A stretch of 64,000 nucleotides of DNA from Mycoplana rhizolycopersici (GCF_013378445.1 NZ_JABXYK010000010.1:1-64000); one strand, 5' to 3'; counted from the first letter of the stretch, positions 8,658 to 17,070 are shown. The notes: generated by a model not told the origin, from the letters alone. Numbers and translations are program-made.

Positions 8658-9600
8658 GGCTGTTCCTCCGCAGCACGAGATAGAGGAAGAAAGCGCTGCC
8701 GATGGCGCCGAGCACCGTTCCGACCGGGATTTCGAAGGGCGCGATGACGCTTCGTCCGATGATGTCGCAAGCAAGGACGAGCCCTGCCCCGAACATGGCC
8801 ACCCAGGGAAGAGAGCGGCGGAGCCGGTCACCGAGCGCCATGCTGACGACGTTGGGGACGATCAGTCCGACGAAAGGCACCATGCCCACCGATACGACGA
8901 CACAGGCGGTCACCATCGCGACGATGACAAGGCCGAGCATGACCACGCGGCGATAGTTGATGCCGAGATTGCTGGAAAAGGCCTCGCCCATGCCCATGAC
9001 GGTGAACCGGTCGGCGGCGAAATAGGCGGCCACGGTCAGGCTCATGGACAGCCAGAGCAGTTCGTAGCGACCGCGAAGAACGGCAGAGAAGTCCCCTGTC
9101 GTCCATGCCCCCATCGACTGGAGGAGGTCAAAACGGTAGGCGAGAAACGTCGTGACGGCGCTGATGACCCCGCCGAGCATGATGCCGACCAAGGGTACCA
9201 TCAGCGCCGACCGCAAAGGGATCTGCCGCAGGATCGCAAGGAAGAGCGCGGTGCCGGCGATTGCGAAGAACGTCGCGACAAGCATGCGGGCATACACCGG
9301 AAGCCCTGGTGCCACAAGCATGACCAGCAGGATGCCGAGACCGGCCGACTCCACCGTGCCCGCCGTGGACGGTTCGACGAAGCGGTTCTGCGCCAGCATC
9401 TGCATGATGGTCCCGGACACCGCCATTCCCGCGCCGGCAAAGATCAGCGCGAGCGTCCTCGGAATACGGCTGTCGAGGAGGATGAGCCAAGTCTTGCCGT
9501 CCCCTGCCGAAAGCGACGCGAGCGTGACGTCGCTGACGCCGACAAACATGCTTGCGGCGGCAAGGGCGATCAGGATCAGGAACGCTGAGGCGAACTTCAA
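8647..9600 (-). CDS. Ferric-siderophore ABC transporter permease (FecCD family, first)
   Basis: 317 aa, about nine membrane helices. SRIPRTLALIFAGAGMAVSGTIMQ (near 48-71, read in two halves) and VPFVGLIVPNVVSMALGDRL (near 230-249) are typical of FepD/FatD/YclN proteins. The start is TTG at 9600 without a convincing ribosome site, so translation may depend on coupling or start slightly downstream. Separated by 80 bp, containing a hairpin, from the binding-protein gene upstream. Confidence 0.92.
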   Translation of the reverse strand: MKFASAFLILIALAAASMFVGVSDVTLASLSAGDGKTWLILLDSRIPRTLALIFAGAGMAVSGTIMQMLAQNRFVEPSTAGTVESAGLGILLVMLVAPGLPVYARMLVATFFAIAGTALFLAILRQIPLRSALMVPLVGIMLGGVISAVTTFLAYRFDLLQSMGAWTTGDFSAVLRGRYELLWLSMSLTVAAYFAADRFTVMGMGEAFSSNLGINYRRVVMLGLVIVAMVTACVVVSVGMVPFVGLIVPNVVSMALGDRLRRSLPWVAMFGAGLVLACDIIGRSVIAPFEIPVGTVLGAIGSAFFLYLVLRRNSRAA

Positions 9601-9636
9601 TGGAGGACCCGACTAGGATGAAAAATGCGTTCCGGC

Positions 9637-9654
9637 CGTCCGCTGGAGCGGACG
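9637..9654 (-). terminator. Intercistronic hairpin between binding-protein and permease genes
   Basis: CGTCCGCT-GG-AGCGGACG forms a perfect 8-bp stem with a tight 2-nt loop, 27 bp after the binding-protein stop. Such hairpins within importer operons often attenuate or stabilise the upstream message, allowing more binding protein than membrane subunits. That role is inference. Confidence 0.45.
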
Positions 9655-9680
9655 ACCGGGACTGCCAGATGCTCTGGTGA

Positions 9681-10607
9681 TCACTCGCCGGCGAAGGCCG
9701 TGGTCAACTGGTCGACCGTCCTCTGCATCGACTGGATGCCCCCGCCGACCACATACCATGATGCGGCATCGAGGTAGACCACATGCCCGTTCTTCCAGGC
9801 CTTGGTCTGCCGTACGATCTCGTTGTCGAGGAACGCCGCGGCGGCCGTTCCCTCCCGCCCGATCGCAGCATCGCGGTCGATGACGAACAGCCAGTCCGGA
9901 TCCGTCTCCAGAATGAACTCGAAGGAGATCGCCTGTCCGTGGTTGCTGCTCTTGCCAGGCTTCAGATCTGCGGCGGCCGGAACGACGCCGTAGTCGTCGT
10001 GCAGAACGCCGAAGCGGGAGCCGGGGCCATAGGCGCTCATCTTTCCGCCGGTGGTCAGGATGAGCAGGCCGTTGCCGGCTCCTTGCGCCTTCTCCTTGAG
10101 GGCGGAGGCCGAACTTTCGAGCTTGCCGATCAGGGTCTCCGCCTCAGGGCTTTTGCCGAACAGCGCGCCAAGCGTGCGGACATTTTCCTCCGCACTCCCC
10201 TTGAAAGCCTTCGCATCGACGGAGAGATCGATCGTCGGAGCAATGCGCGAGAGTTCGGCGTATTTGGCGGCCGACCGGCCTCCGATGACGATCAGATCGG
10301 GAGCTGCGGCGCTGACGGCCTCGTAGTCCGGCTCGAACAGTGTCCCCACCTTGGCATACTTCTCGCCTTCGTAGGCCTTGAGATACGCAGGCTTCCGGCC
10401 GGCCGGTACTCCGGCCACTTCGACCCCGAGGGCGTCCAGGGTGTCGAGGCTCGCCATGTCGAACACGATCACCTTGGCAGGGATCGCGGCCAGGGTCGTT
10501 TCGCCCTGCCGGTGCTTGACCACTATGGCGTCGGCGTTTGCCGGGATTGCCAGCGCCGCGACGGCGAATGCCGTGACAAGCAGGCTTGCAAGTTTGGTAC
10601 GGATCAT
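9681..10607 (-). CDS. Ferric-siderophore periplasmic binding protein, FatB/CeuE/YclQ-like
   Basis: 308 aa with a Sec signal peptide (residues 1-25, ANA-DA cleavage). The mature domain has the helical-backbone type III fold: AKVIVFDMASLDTLDALGVE near residue 43, DYEAVSAAAPDLIVIGGRSA near 93. Closest by eye to the FatB/CeuE/YclQ group, whose ligands are catecholate or mixed siderophores such as petrobactin and anguibactin; the actual ligand is unknown. The ATG has GAAGGGC upstream and lies 43 bp after the receptor gene. Confidence 0.93.
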   Translation of the reverse strand: MIRTKLASLLVTAFAVAALAIPANADAIVVKHRQGETTLAAIPAKVIVFDMASLDTLDALGVEVAGVPAGRKPAYLKAYEGEKYAKVGTLFEPDYEAVSAAAPDLIVIGGRSAAKYAELSRIAPTIDLSVDAKAFKGSAEENVRTLGALFGKSPEAETLIGKLESSASALKEKAQGAGNGLLILTTGGKMSAYGPGSRFGVLHDDYGVVPAAADLKPGKSSNHGQAISFEFILETDPDWLFVIDRDAAIGREGTAAAAFLDNEIVRQTKAWKNGHVVYLDAASWYVVGGGIQSMQRTVDQLTTAFAGE

Positions 10608-10650
10608 GTTTCAGCCCTTCGTTCTGCGGCTCTGAATTCGTGTCGAATGA

Positions 10651-12786
10651 TTAAAATTTGGTGGCCATGCTGACCCAGAAGCGACGCCCTTCTTCCACCG
10701 TGTTGAAGTCGGTCTGCTCGATGTCCTTGTCGAACACGTTGTATACGGCGCCGCTGACGGTAACGTTCTCGGTCAGCGCGTAGTTGACGCCGAAATCCAG
10801 GGTCGTGTAGGCGCCATATTTTCTGCCCTCGATACCGTTGATGGAGACAACCTCTCCGTTGCTGCCGATGCGCGCGCCGGCGGCAATCTCGGAGCCGTGG
10901 TAGTTTGCCGAAGCCCAGGCGCCGAGCCCTTCGACCGGCGTCGTCCAGTCCGCGCGCAGGAAGCCTGCATGTTCCGGCGTGCGCGCCAGCGGGAAGCCCA
11001 TGTAGTCGCCCGTCTTTTGCTCCGAATGAGTGTAGGTGTAGCTCGCCCGCAGGACGAGATCACTGGTGGCGTACCAGCTGGCCGTCAGTTCGACGCCCTG
11101 GATCACCGCGCTGTCGACGTTGTAGTTATACCAGAGGACGTAGTTGGGATCTTCGCTCCAGCGCACCGGATTGCCGCTCGCGTCCAGGACGCGGGCATTG
11201 GTGATCTTGTCGTCGAAGTCGGTGTAGAAATAGGTCGCGCCCAGTTCGATGTCGCCATTGTCCCAGAGGGCGCCGAGTTCATAGCTGGTACTGGTTTCGG
11301 CCTTCAGCGACGGATCGGCAATGATGACGCCGCATGGATTCGTACCCGGCGGCAATGTGCTCGGAGAGCCATAGTAGCAGCCTCCGCCGCCGGTCGTATA
11401 TGCGTATCCCGGTGCGATCTGCCGGATGTCGGGCGCTCGGAAGCCGGTGGAGATGCCGCCCTTGACCGTCAGTTCGCTGGTTGCGTCCCAGACGCCGTAA
11501 ATGCGCGGGCTAAGGTGATTGCCGTATTCTTCGTGATAATTCGACCGAAGTCCGGTGGTCAGGGCAAAATCGTCGATGATACGCCATTCGTCTTCTGCGA
11601 ACAGCGCCCATTGGGTTGCCGAGAAGGTGTGGTTCTGTCCGTCGCGCAGGCCCGGATTCTGGTCGGTGAGCCGCGCTTCGAAATATTGGCCGCCGGTGAC
11701 CAGCGTGTGCGTGCCGAAGAGCTCGAAAGGCGTCGTAAACTTGCCGTCGATGACGGTATTGCGTACCTCGGGCGAACGCGGGTTCATCGCAAATCGCCCT
11801 TCGGCCGGCGCATAGGTGTAGTTCTCCCGGCGCGCCCATTCCTGCTGGATCGAGAATTCCGACGTCGTCCAGCCCCATCGCCCGGTATGCGACAGCGACC
11901 AGTGATCGCGGGAGTTGTCGTTATAGGTTCCGTTCGCAAGCTCCTCGAGCGTGTATCCCGCCGACTGGTCGCGCCGTACCGTCGCGGTGCCGCCCTCGAG
12001 ATAGATGTCGTGGTCCTCGTTGGGCGTGATTGTCAGCCTGCCGGTGAGGTCGTGTTCGCGATTGCCGGCAATGCCGCCCAGGAAGTTGTCCTCGCCGCGC
12101 TTGAGCCCGCGCCCCCACAACTGCATGCCGATCGTGTCCTGCAGCAGTGGCCCGTTGAGATAGAATGACGCCTGGCCGGAATTGCCGTAGCGGGAATGCT
12201 GCTGGATCGTCGCGTCGGTGCTTACCGAACCCGACCAGCTGTCGCCGACCTTCCGGGTGATGATGTTGATGACGCCGCCCATAGCGTCGGATCCATAGAG
12301 CGAGGACATGGGCCCGCGTACTACCTCTATTCGCTCGATCGCCTGCACCGGCGGCACGAAACTCTGTTCGAAGCCTGAATTGCCGTTGGTGCGTGCGTCG
12401 CGGGTGCTCTGGCGCTTGCCGTCCACCAGGATCAGCGTGTAGTTGCCGGGCAGGCCACGAATGTAGATGTCCTTTTCGTTGGCGACTCCCGTCACCGTTA
12501 CGCCCTGGACATTCCGCAAGGCGTCGGCCAGATCGCGGAACTGTCCCTTTTCCAGTTGTTCCCGCGTGACCACGGTGATGCTTGCCGGAGCGTTCCTGAC
12601 GTTCTGCTCGAAGCCCGATGCCGTTACCACGACCTGCTCGAGTTCGGTGACCGCATTCTCGGCTGCGTCCTGGGCCCGTGCGACGATCGGCGTCGCCAGG
12701 AATGTCCCGGCCATCGCCGCACCGGCCACCCTTTTCAAGACTGCCGCATGGCCTCCGTTCGAAACCCCTGCCCTCTCAATGCTCAT
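10651..12786 (-). CDS. TonB-dependent ferric-siderophore outer-membrane receptor
   Basis: 711 aa. An N-terminal region of about 38 residues with a signal-like segment ends at ARAQDA. The TonB box/plug follows: LEQVVVTASGFEQNVRNAPA, the RGLPGNYTLILVDGKR plug motif, and ERIEVVRGPMSSLYGSDAMG. The 22-strand barrel ends in a C-terminal Phe (MATKF). FepA/CirA-like organisation. First gene of the operon; divergent from the LysR/TrpD2 fusion gene, with an ICE-like iron box in the 162-bp gap. Import through it would use TonB-ExbBD encoded elsewhere. Confidence 0.95.
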   Translation of the reverse strand: MSIERAGVSNGGHAAVLKRVAGAAMAGTFLATPIVARAQDAAENAVTELEQVVVTASGFEQNVRNAPASITVVTREQLEKGQFRDLADALRNVQGVTVTGVANEKDIYIRGLPGNYTLILVDGKRQSTRDARTNGNSGFEQSFVPPVQAIERIEVVRGPMSSLYGSDAMGGVINIITRKVGDSWSGSVSTDATIQQHSRYGNSGQASFYLNGPLLQDTIGMQLWGRGLKRGEDNFLGGIAGNREHDLTGRLTITPNEDHDIYLEGGTATVRRDQSAGYTLEELANGTYNDNSRDHWSLSHTGRWGWTTSEFSIQQEWARRENYTYAPAEGRFAMNPRSPEVRNTVIDGKFTTPFELFGTHTLVTGGQYFEARLTDQNPGLRDGQNHTFSATQWALFAEDEWRIIDDFALTTGLRSNYHEEYGNHLSPRIYGVWDATSELTVKGGISTGFRAPDIRQIAPGYAYTTGGGGCYYGSPSTLPPGTNPCGVIIADPSLKAETSTSYELGALWDNGDIELGATYFYTDFDDKITNARVLDASGNPVRWSEDPNYVLWYNYNVDSAVIQGVELTASWYATSDLVLRASYTYTHSEQKTGDYMGFPLARTPEHAGFLRADWTTPVEGLGAWASANYHGSEIAAGARIGSNGEVVSINGIEGRKYGAYTTLDFGVNYALTENVTVSGAVYNVFDKDIEQTDFNTVEEGRRFWVSMATKF

Positions 12787-12888
12787 TTCCCACCGTGCCC
12801 CGACTTCACATTCACGTCATTCGCGACGTTTAAACTGGAGATTTTTGATCCAGTTACTTAGTGGGAACCGAACGGGCAACGCGGTTGT

Positions 12889-12905
12889 TTTAGAACCATT
12901 ATAAA
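12889..12905. promoter_or_regulatory. ICE-like box, candidate Irr binding site
   Basis: TTTAGAA-CCA-TTATAAA matches 13 of the 14 fixed positions of the iron control element (TTTAGAA-N3-TTCTAAA, from memory) bound by Irr in rhizobia. It lies 103 bp upstream of the receptor gene and 44 bp upstream of the divergent fusion gene. Iron control of a siderophore operon is expected biologically; binding is untested. Confidence 0.5.
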
Positions 12906-12948
12906 TTCGAAAAATCGCAATTCGCATCGCACGAAGTCGGGGACCACG

Positions 12949-14454
12949 ATGAGCAAAGTCCGGGAAATGTCAGGGCCTAACCGGTCGGTCCGCCCCGCCG
13001 ACCTGCGGTTGCTTATGGTGTTCGATGCGCTCATGCGGGAGGGCAGCGTGGCAAGGGCCGCAGCCAGCATGGGCCTCCAGAGCCCGGCGGTCAGCCGCAT
13101 GCTGGGGCAATTGCGCGAAATCTACGGCGACCCTCTGTTCCTGCGGACGGGAAAGGGTCTGCGGCCGACGCCGCTCGCAGAAAGCGTGCGCTTGCGGCTT
13201 CGCGCGCTTGCGACCGAGGTCGACAGTCTTTTTGCCCCGGCGGCGGTCGTTTCGAAACCCGCGGGGAGTGATCCCTCCGTCGGCTGGGATCGACCGGCGC
13301 TGATCGAAGCGCCGCCGCTTGCGGTTCAACCCAACGACGTCCTTGAGGGCGCACCGACACCGATTTCGATTGCGACCAAACTGGCCGGAATTGGCCACAA
13401 CGCCAATCCGCAACGGCGCCTGGCAAAATACATCGCCACCACCTGCGCCGGACAGGGCCAAAGCCGGCCGCTGGCGATCGACGAAGCCGAGGATGCGCTG
13501 GGGATCATCCTGCGGGGCGAGGCCGACCTTCTCCAGATCGGGGCGCTGCTGTCGACGCTGCAGTTCAGGGGCGCAACGGCTATGGAACTGGCGGGCTTCA
13601 TTCGTGCGGCACGGCTGCAGATCGGTGCGCAAGAAGCCACCGCAAGCCGGGCGGACCTCGACTGGCCGGCCTACATTTCTCCCAAGGTCAGGACGGCGCC
13701 CTGGTTCATCCAGGCGGCGAGGCTCGTGGCTTCGGCCGGCTATCGCGTGCTCCTGCATGGCCATTTCGGGGCTGGTTCGGAGGCCGGCAAGCTTGAGCTC
13801 GCCGCCCAGTTGACCGGAATACCGGTGTGCTCATCGATGGGGGATGCAGAGCGCGCGCTGGACGCTGCGGGCATTGCCTACATGCCGTTGGCCGCCTTCG
13901 CCCCGCAACTACAGCGTCTTATCGGGCTTTATCCGCTGCTCGAGATGCGCTTGCCCATCAACGCGATGACGCATTTGCTGAACCCGCTTTCGGCGCCTGC
14001 CGTCGTGCTCGGGGTGTCGCGCGCGTCCAGCCAGGACATCCAGCGCGACACGGCCAAGCTGCTGGGCATTCCGAACCTGGCCATCGTCGGCAACACCCGC
14101 GACATTGCGCAGTTTGCACCCTTCCGCCCCACGGTCATCCATCGGCTGGTCGACGGAGAGGCAGTCGACACGTTCGTGCCGATGCGCCCGACCCCCGCCC
14201 GTCTCATGCCGACCGGGATGAATGCCAGAGAATACTGGCACGCAGTATGGCGCGGGGCGGCGCGCGACGAGGCGGCGGAGACGGTCATCGTGACGACAGC
14301 GGCCGTGGCGCTGATGGCGCTGAAAGATGGCGATGCCGCCGATTTCGATGCGGCGGTGACATACGCGACGGAACTCTGGAAGAGGCGCGCGGTCCGCTCC
14401 GTGGAGCGCGGATCGAGTTTCAACGTCACGCAAAAGGCCAAGCTGGCGGGATGA
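12949..14454 (+). CDS. LysR-type HTH fused to a TrpD2/YbiB-like glycosyl transferase family domain
   Basis: 501 aa with two modules. Residues about 16-75 are a LysR HTH (VFDALMREGSVARAAASMGL, SPAVSRMLGQLREIYGDPLF), without the LysR effector domain. Residues about 130-490 resemble anthranilate phosphoribosyltransferase-like TrpD2/YbiB proteins: AEDALGIILRGEADLLQIGA, the helix with ELAGFIRAARLQIGA, and VLLHGHFGAGSEAGK in the pyrophosphate-loop position. YbiB is a nucleic-acid-binding member without proven transferase activity, so this may be a pure regulator. The ATG has GGGGA upstream. Divergence from the siderophore receptor gene suggests a regulatory link. Confidence 0.8.
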   Translation: MSKVREMSGPNRSVRPADLRLLMVFDALMREGSVARAAASMGLQSPAVSRMLGQLREIYGDPLFLRTGKGLRPTPLAESVRLRLRALATEVDSLFAPAAVVSKPAGSDPSVGWDRPALIEAPPLAVQPNDVLEGAPTPISIATKLAGIGHNANPQRRLAKYIATTCAGQGQSRPLAIDEAEDALGIILRGEADLLQIGALLSTLQFRGATAMELAGFIRAARLQIGAQEATASRADLDWPAYISPKVRTAPWFIQAARLVASAGYRVLLHGHFGAGSEAGKLELAAQLTGIPVCSSMGDAERALDAAGIAYMPLAAFAPQLQRLIGLYPLLEMRLPINAMTHLLNPLSAPAVVLGVSRASSQDIQRDTAKLLGIPNLAIVGNTRDIAQFAPFRPTVIHRLVDGEAVDTFVPMRPTPARLMPTGMNAREYWHAVWRGAARDEAAETVIVTTAAVALMALKDGDAADFDAAVTYATELWKRRAVRSVERGSSFNVTQKAKLAG

Positions 14455-14641
14455 CGGTGAGCCTGCGCTTCCGCAGCACAGCTGCCAGACTAGACCCGTT
14501 GAGGCAGAGGGATGCCCAGGCGCTCTGCGTCGCGTCGCAACTTTTCCCACGCCGCCTCTCCCACCGGCCGCCCCTCTCCAGTGCCTGGCGACGATTGCGG
14601 GCCGCGCTGTCTCCCGGCATGCCCCCGGCTTTCCCGCCGCC

Positions 14642-14866
14642 GGCAGCACGGTCCAGCGCGTCCATGACGATCTGCGCAAACGCATCATCACCATCCAGCT
14701 GCCGCCGGACACAACGCTGTCACGGACGGAATTGACGGCGACCTACGAAGTCAACCAGGCTCCCATTCGCGAAGCTATGCAGTTGCTCAAGCAGGAAGGG
14801 CCTTTGAGCCGCACCATCGCCAAGGTCGAGGAACTGCGCAGCGATTTTCCCCACTGCTTCGCCTGA
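14642..14866 (+). pseudogene. GntR-family regulator, N-terminal remnant
   Basis: In the frame of position 14651 the sequence reads VQRVHDDLRKRIITIQLPP, then DTTLSRTELTATYEVNQAPI and REAMQLLKQEGPL. This is a recognisable GntR winged HTH. After the HTH it runs into unrelated residues and a stop at 14866, and no start codon or effector domain remains. It is therefore a truncated remnant. Confidence 0.7.
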
Positions 14867-14886
14867 CCCCGGCGACGCGCCGCTCG

Positions 14887-15835
14887 TCAGTTGACCGGCG
14901 TCAGCAGCGGCCTGCCGGCGAAAAACGCTTCCAGATTGTCGATGACGAGTTGCGCCATCCGATCCCGCGTTTCCTCCGTGCCGCTGGCGTGATGGGGATA
15001 GAGCACCACATTGTCGAGTGCGGCGAGAGCCGGATCGGGATTGGGCTCGTCCAGATAGACGTCGAGCCCGGCCGAAGCGATCCGCCCTTCCTGCAGGGCC
15101 CGGATCAACGCCGGTTCGTCCACGACGGTCCCGCGAGAGATATTGATGAAGCTGCCGGAAGGTCCGAGCGCGTCGAGCACGGCGGCGGAGATGAGTCCCT
15201 CCGTCTCCGGGCCGCCGGGCGTTGCCACGAGCAGGATGTCCGCCCATTCGGCCAGCTTCACGGGATCGTCGAAGTAGGAATAGTCGATCCCGGCCTTTTT
15301 TGACCGGCCGTAGTAGCCGACCGTCAAACCTACGGCTTCGCAGCGTTTGGCGATCGCAAGCCCGATCCGTCCGAGGCCGACGATGCCTGCCTTCTTGCCC
15401 GCCGTCGAGGTGGTGAGTGGCATCATGCCGAGGCGGCCCCAGTCGCCGGAGCGGACATAGCGGTCTCCTGCCACCAGCCGGCGTCGCGCGGCGAGCATCA
15501 GGAGCAATGCCATGTCGGCGACGTCGTCGAGAAGCACATCGGACGTATTGGTCAAGGTGATGCCGCGCCGCGTCATGGCGCCGACGTCCATCTGGTCGTA
15601 GCCGGCCGAAGAGCAGGCGGCGAGCTTCAGCGCCGGCAGCTTTGCCAGAAAGGCGTCGTCGATCGCTACGTGCCCGTTCACGACCATGGCGGTGCATTGG
15701 GGGCCGACTTCGGCCAGCAGGGCGTCCCTCGCGTCGCCGGTCAGAAGATCGAGGCGATGAACAGTATAGGCTGTCCTCCAGCATCGCCATCTGGCGGGGA
15801 TGGAGGGGATAGGCGACCAGTACGTCGGGCTTCAT
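14887..15835 (-). pseudogene. D-isomer-specific 2-hydroxyacid dehydrogenase, frameshifted near 15769
   Basis: From the ATG at 15835 the reading begins MKPDVLVAYPLHPRQMAMLE and then enters the wrong frame. One base removed near 15769 joins it to YTVHRLDLLTGDARDALLAE and then to the intact C-terminal 266 residues (open from 15687). These carry the Rossmann motif GIVGLGRIGLAIAKR, NISRGTVVDE, DVYLDEP and the catalytic PHHASGTEE. The intact product would be about 315 aa (glyoxylate/hydroxypyruvate reductase class). Either a real mutation or a sequencing error. Its start overlaps (ATGA) a decayed peptide-ABC ATPase gene, suggesting a former operon. Confidence 0.8.
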
Positions 15836-16308
15836 GCGGAAACGAATCCTTCTTCAAGGTTGCGTGCGGCGCGCCGGGCGGCCCGGATCTCGGGATCCGA
15901 ATCGAGGCTGGCCGCGAGGAGCGGACGGGCATAGGACTTTTCAAGAGCCTCGACGATCTGGCGCACGGTGCCCTCCTCCACAATCTCGCCTGCCTTCATG
16001 ACGATGACGCGATTGGCGAAGCCCCGTATTACCGGCAAATCGTGGGCGATGAAAAGATAGGACAGGCCGACTCGCGCCGCAGCCCGTCAACGAACTCGAT
16101 CACCTGCGCCTGTATCGAGGCGTCGAGGGTGGAGACTGCCTCGTCGCAGACGATCAGTTTCGGCCCCACGGCAAGCGCGCGGGCGATCGCGATGCGCTGC
16201 CTCTGGCCGCCGGAGAACCGACGCGGATAGCGGCCGGCCATTTCCGGCTTCCGTCCGTCGTTCACCAGGAGTTCGGCCACCCGCTCCTTCCATCTTGCTT
16301 TCAGCAGT
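15832..16308 (-). pseudogene. Oligopeptide/dipeptide ABC transporter ATP-binding protein (Dpp/Opp), truncated and frameshifted
   Basis: The C-terminal half only. YPRRFSGGQRQRIAIARALA is the ABC signature, KLIVCDEAVSTLDASIQAQV is Walker B. A one-base loss near 16068 is then needed to reach LSYLFIAHDLPVIRGFANRV and IVMKAGEIVEEGTV. The Walker A half is absent: upstream of about 16308 the sequence matches a different gene on the opposite strand. The last codons overlap the start of the frameshifted dehydrogenase gene. Confidence 0.8.
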
Positions 16309-16592
16309 ATGTCCGGGCCGATTGCCTCCCGTCTCGTCGGGAGCAACGGCTCGCTTCTCATTCCGTCGGCATTGATCGGCGCGACACTCGCGCGGGCCGG
16401 GGGGCGGCGCGCTATGCCGACTATCTCGTCGCAATGGCGGGTGGACGCCTGCACACCTGCCGAAAGCCCGAAGACATACTGAACGAACAAATGGTGCGCG
16501 ACGTGTTCGGCCTGGAAAGCCGCATCATCATAGATCCGACCTCGGGTCGGCCGATAATGCTGCCGATTGGCCGGCACCGGATGGCAGGTTGA
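16309..16592 (+). pseudogene. Remnants of a ferric-siderophore ABC transporter (permease tail fragment, ATPase C-terminus)
   Basis: In the frame of 16312 the plus strand reads SGPIASRLVGSNGSLLIPSA then LIGATLA, resembling the end of a FecCD permease. From 16410, in another frame, it reads RYADYLVAMAGGRLHTCRKP, EDILNEQMVRDVFGLESRII and ends DPTSGRPIMLPIGRH...stop 16592. That is the C-terminus of a FecE/FepC-type ATPase (the VRDVFGLESRIIxDPxSGxP motif is characteristic). The two fragments are joined by an internal deletion removing most of both genes. Separate from the intact siderophore operon at 6931-12786. Confidence 0.7.
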
Positions 16593-16651
16593 CGTCTTCC
16601 ACCGACGTCAGGTGCGGCACTCCCTTCTCCGACCAGGTCACGAAAGATGCC

Positions 16652-16685
16652 AAAAAAAAATGGGCCATCGGAAAACCGAGGCCCA
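16652..16685 (-). terminator. Rho-independent terminator on the minus strand
   Basis: On the minus strand a stem TGGGCC/TCGG paired with CCGA/GGCCCA (one bulged base, 4-nt loop; 16661-16685) is followed by nine consecutive T (16652-16660). This is the canonical form for leftward transcription, probably from the 17071-17757 gene or an ancestor of the remnant genes. Confidence 0.6.
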
Positions 16686-16753
16686 TAAAGTGTGAAGGTC
16701 AAAAACCTCCAGAGGGGAACAGCTGCTGCGGCGGCACTGGGAGGAAAACCGCC

Positions 16754-16921
16754 ATGTGCATCAGCTGCAGGCACTATGATTGTTTTTTGACCAGATGGAA
16801 AACATTTTTTGTGCAATGCAGCTATGCGGCCTCCGCGTTGCTCAAGATCGCTCGGCCGGGCCGGAACGAACGCGGCAGTGATGCCGCGGCCGATTTCAAC
16901 AAGGGCGTAACCGCTCGCTGA
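16754..16921 (+). CDS. Possible small Cys-rich peptide, 55 aa
   Basis: An ATG with an excellent ribosome site (GGGAGGAAAACCGCC immediately upstream) opens a 55-codon frame beginning MCISCRHYDCFLTRWKTFF, with cysteines at 2, 5 and 10 and another near 22. No family is recognised. It lies in decayed DNA, so it may be the start of a destroyed gene, a leader peptide or chance. The antisense strand carries an alpha/beta-hydrolase remnant near its 3' end. Confidence 0.3.
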   Translation: MCISCRHYDCFLTRWKTFFVQCSYAASALLKIARPGRNERGSDAAADFNKGVTAR

Positions 16922-17009
16922 AGGCGAGGATGTCGGCGCCATGAAGCACGAGCGTCGGTACGGCGATCGCCTTCAGGTCATTTTCCCTCCGGAAGAAATG
17001 CCAAACGCG
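16896..17009 (-). pseudogene. Alpha/beta-hydrolase remnant
   Basis: The minus strand reads RVWHFFRRENDLKAIAVPTL then VLHGADILAFSERLRPC and a stop at 16896. The segment LKAIAVPTLVLHGAD is the typical pre-catalytic-acid strand of an alpha/beta-hydrolase. Both the nucleophile-elbow region and the C-terminal histidine region are missing. Confidence 0.5.
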
Positions 17010-17042
17010 TACGACCGGCAGGATAGCATCCTGCCGGTCGTA
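17010..17042 (-). terminator. 15-bp perfect hairpin after the cysteine hydrolase gene
   Basis: TACGACCGGCAGGAT-AGC-ATCCTGCCGGTCGTA, a perfect 15-bp stem with a 3-nt loop, begins 29 bp after the stop codon of the 17071-17757 gene. No T run follows on the minus strand. Together with the T9 hairpin at 16652-16685 it probably ends leftward transcription. Confidence 0.6.
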
Positions 17043-17070
17043 GATGTCGTGACTATGATGGCTGTTGGGC

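Noticed and set aside
12787-12948. RirA-type iron box (TGA-N9-TCA) near the siderophore receptor
   Set aside because: No match with correct spacing was found; only the ICE-like element is visible.
16029-16577. 182-codon minus-strand frame that looks like one ABC ATPase gene
   Set aside because: Only the part below about 16308 matches a peptide-ABC ATPase. The rest is antisense to siderophore-transporter fragments, so the frame is a chance chimera across a recombination junction.
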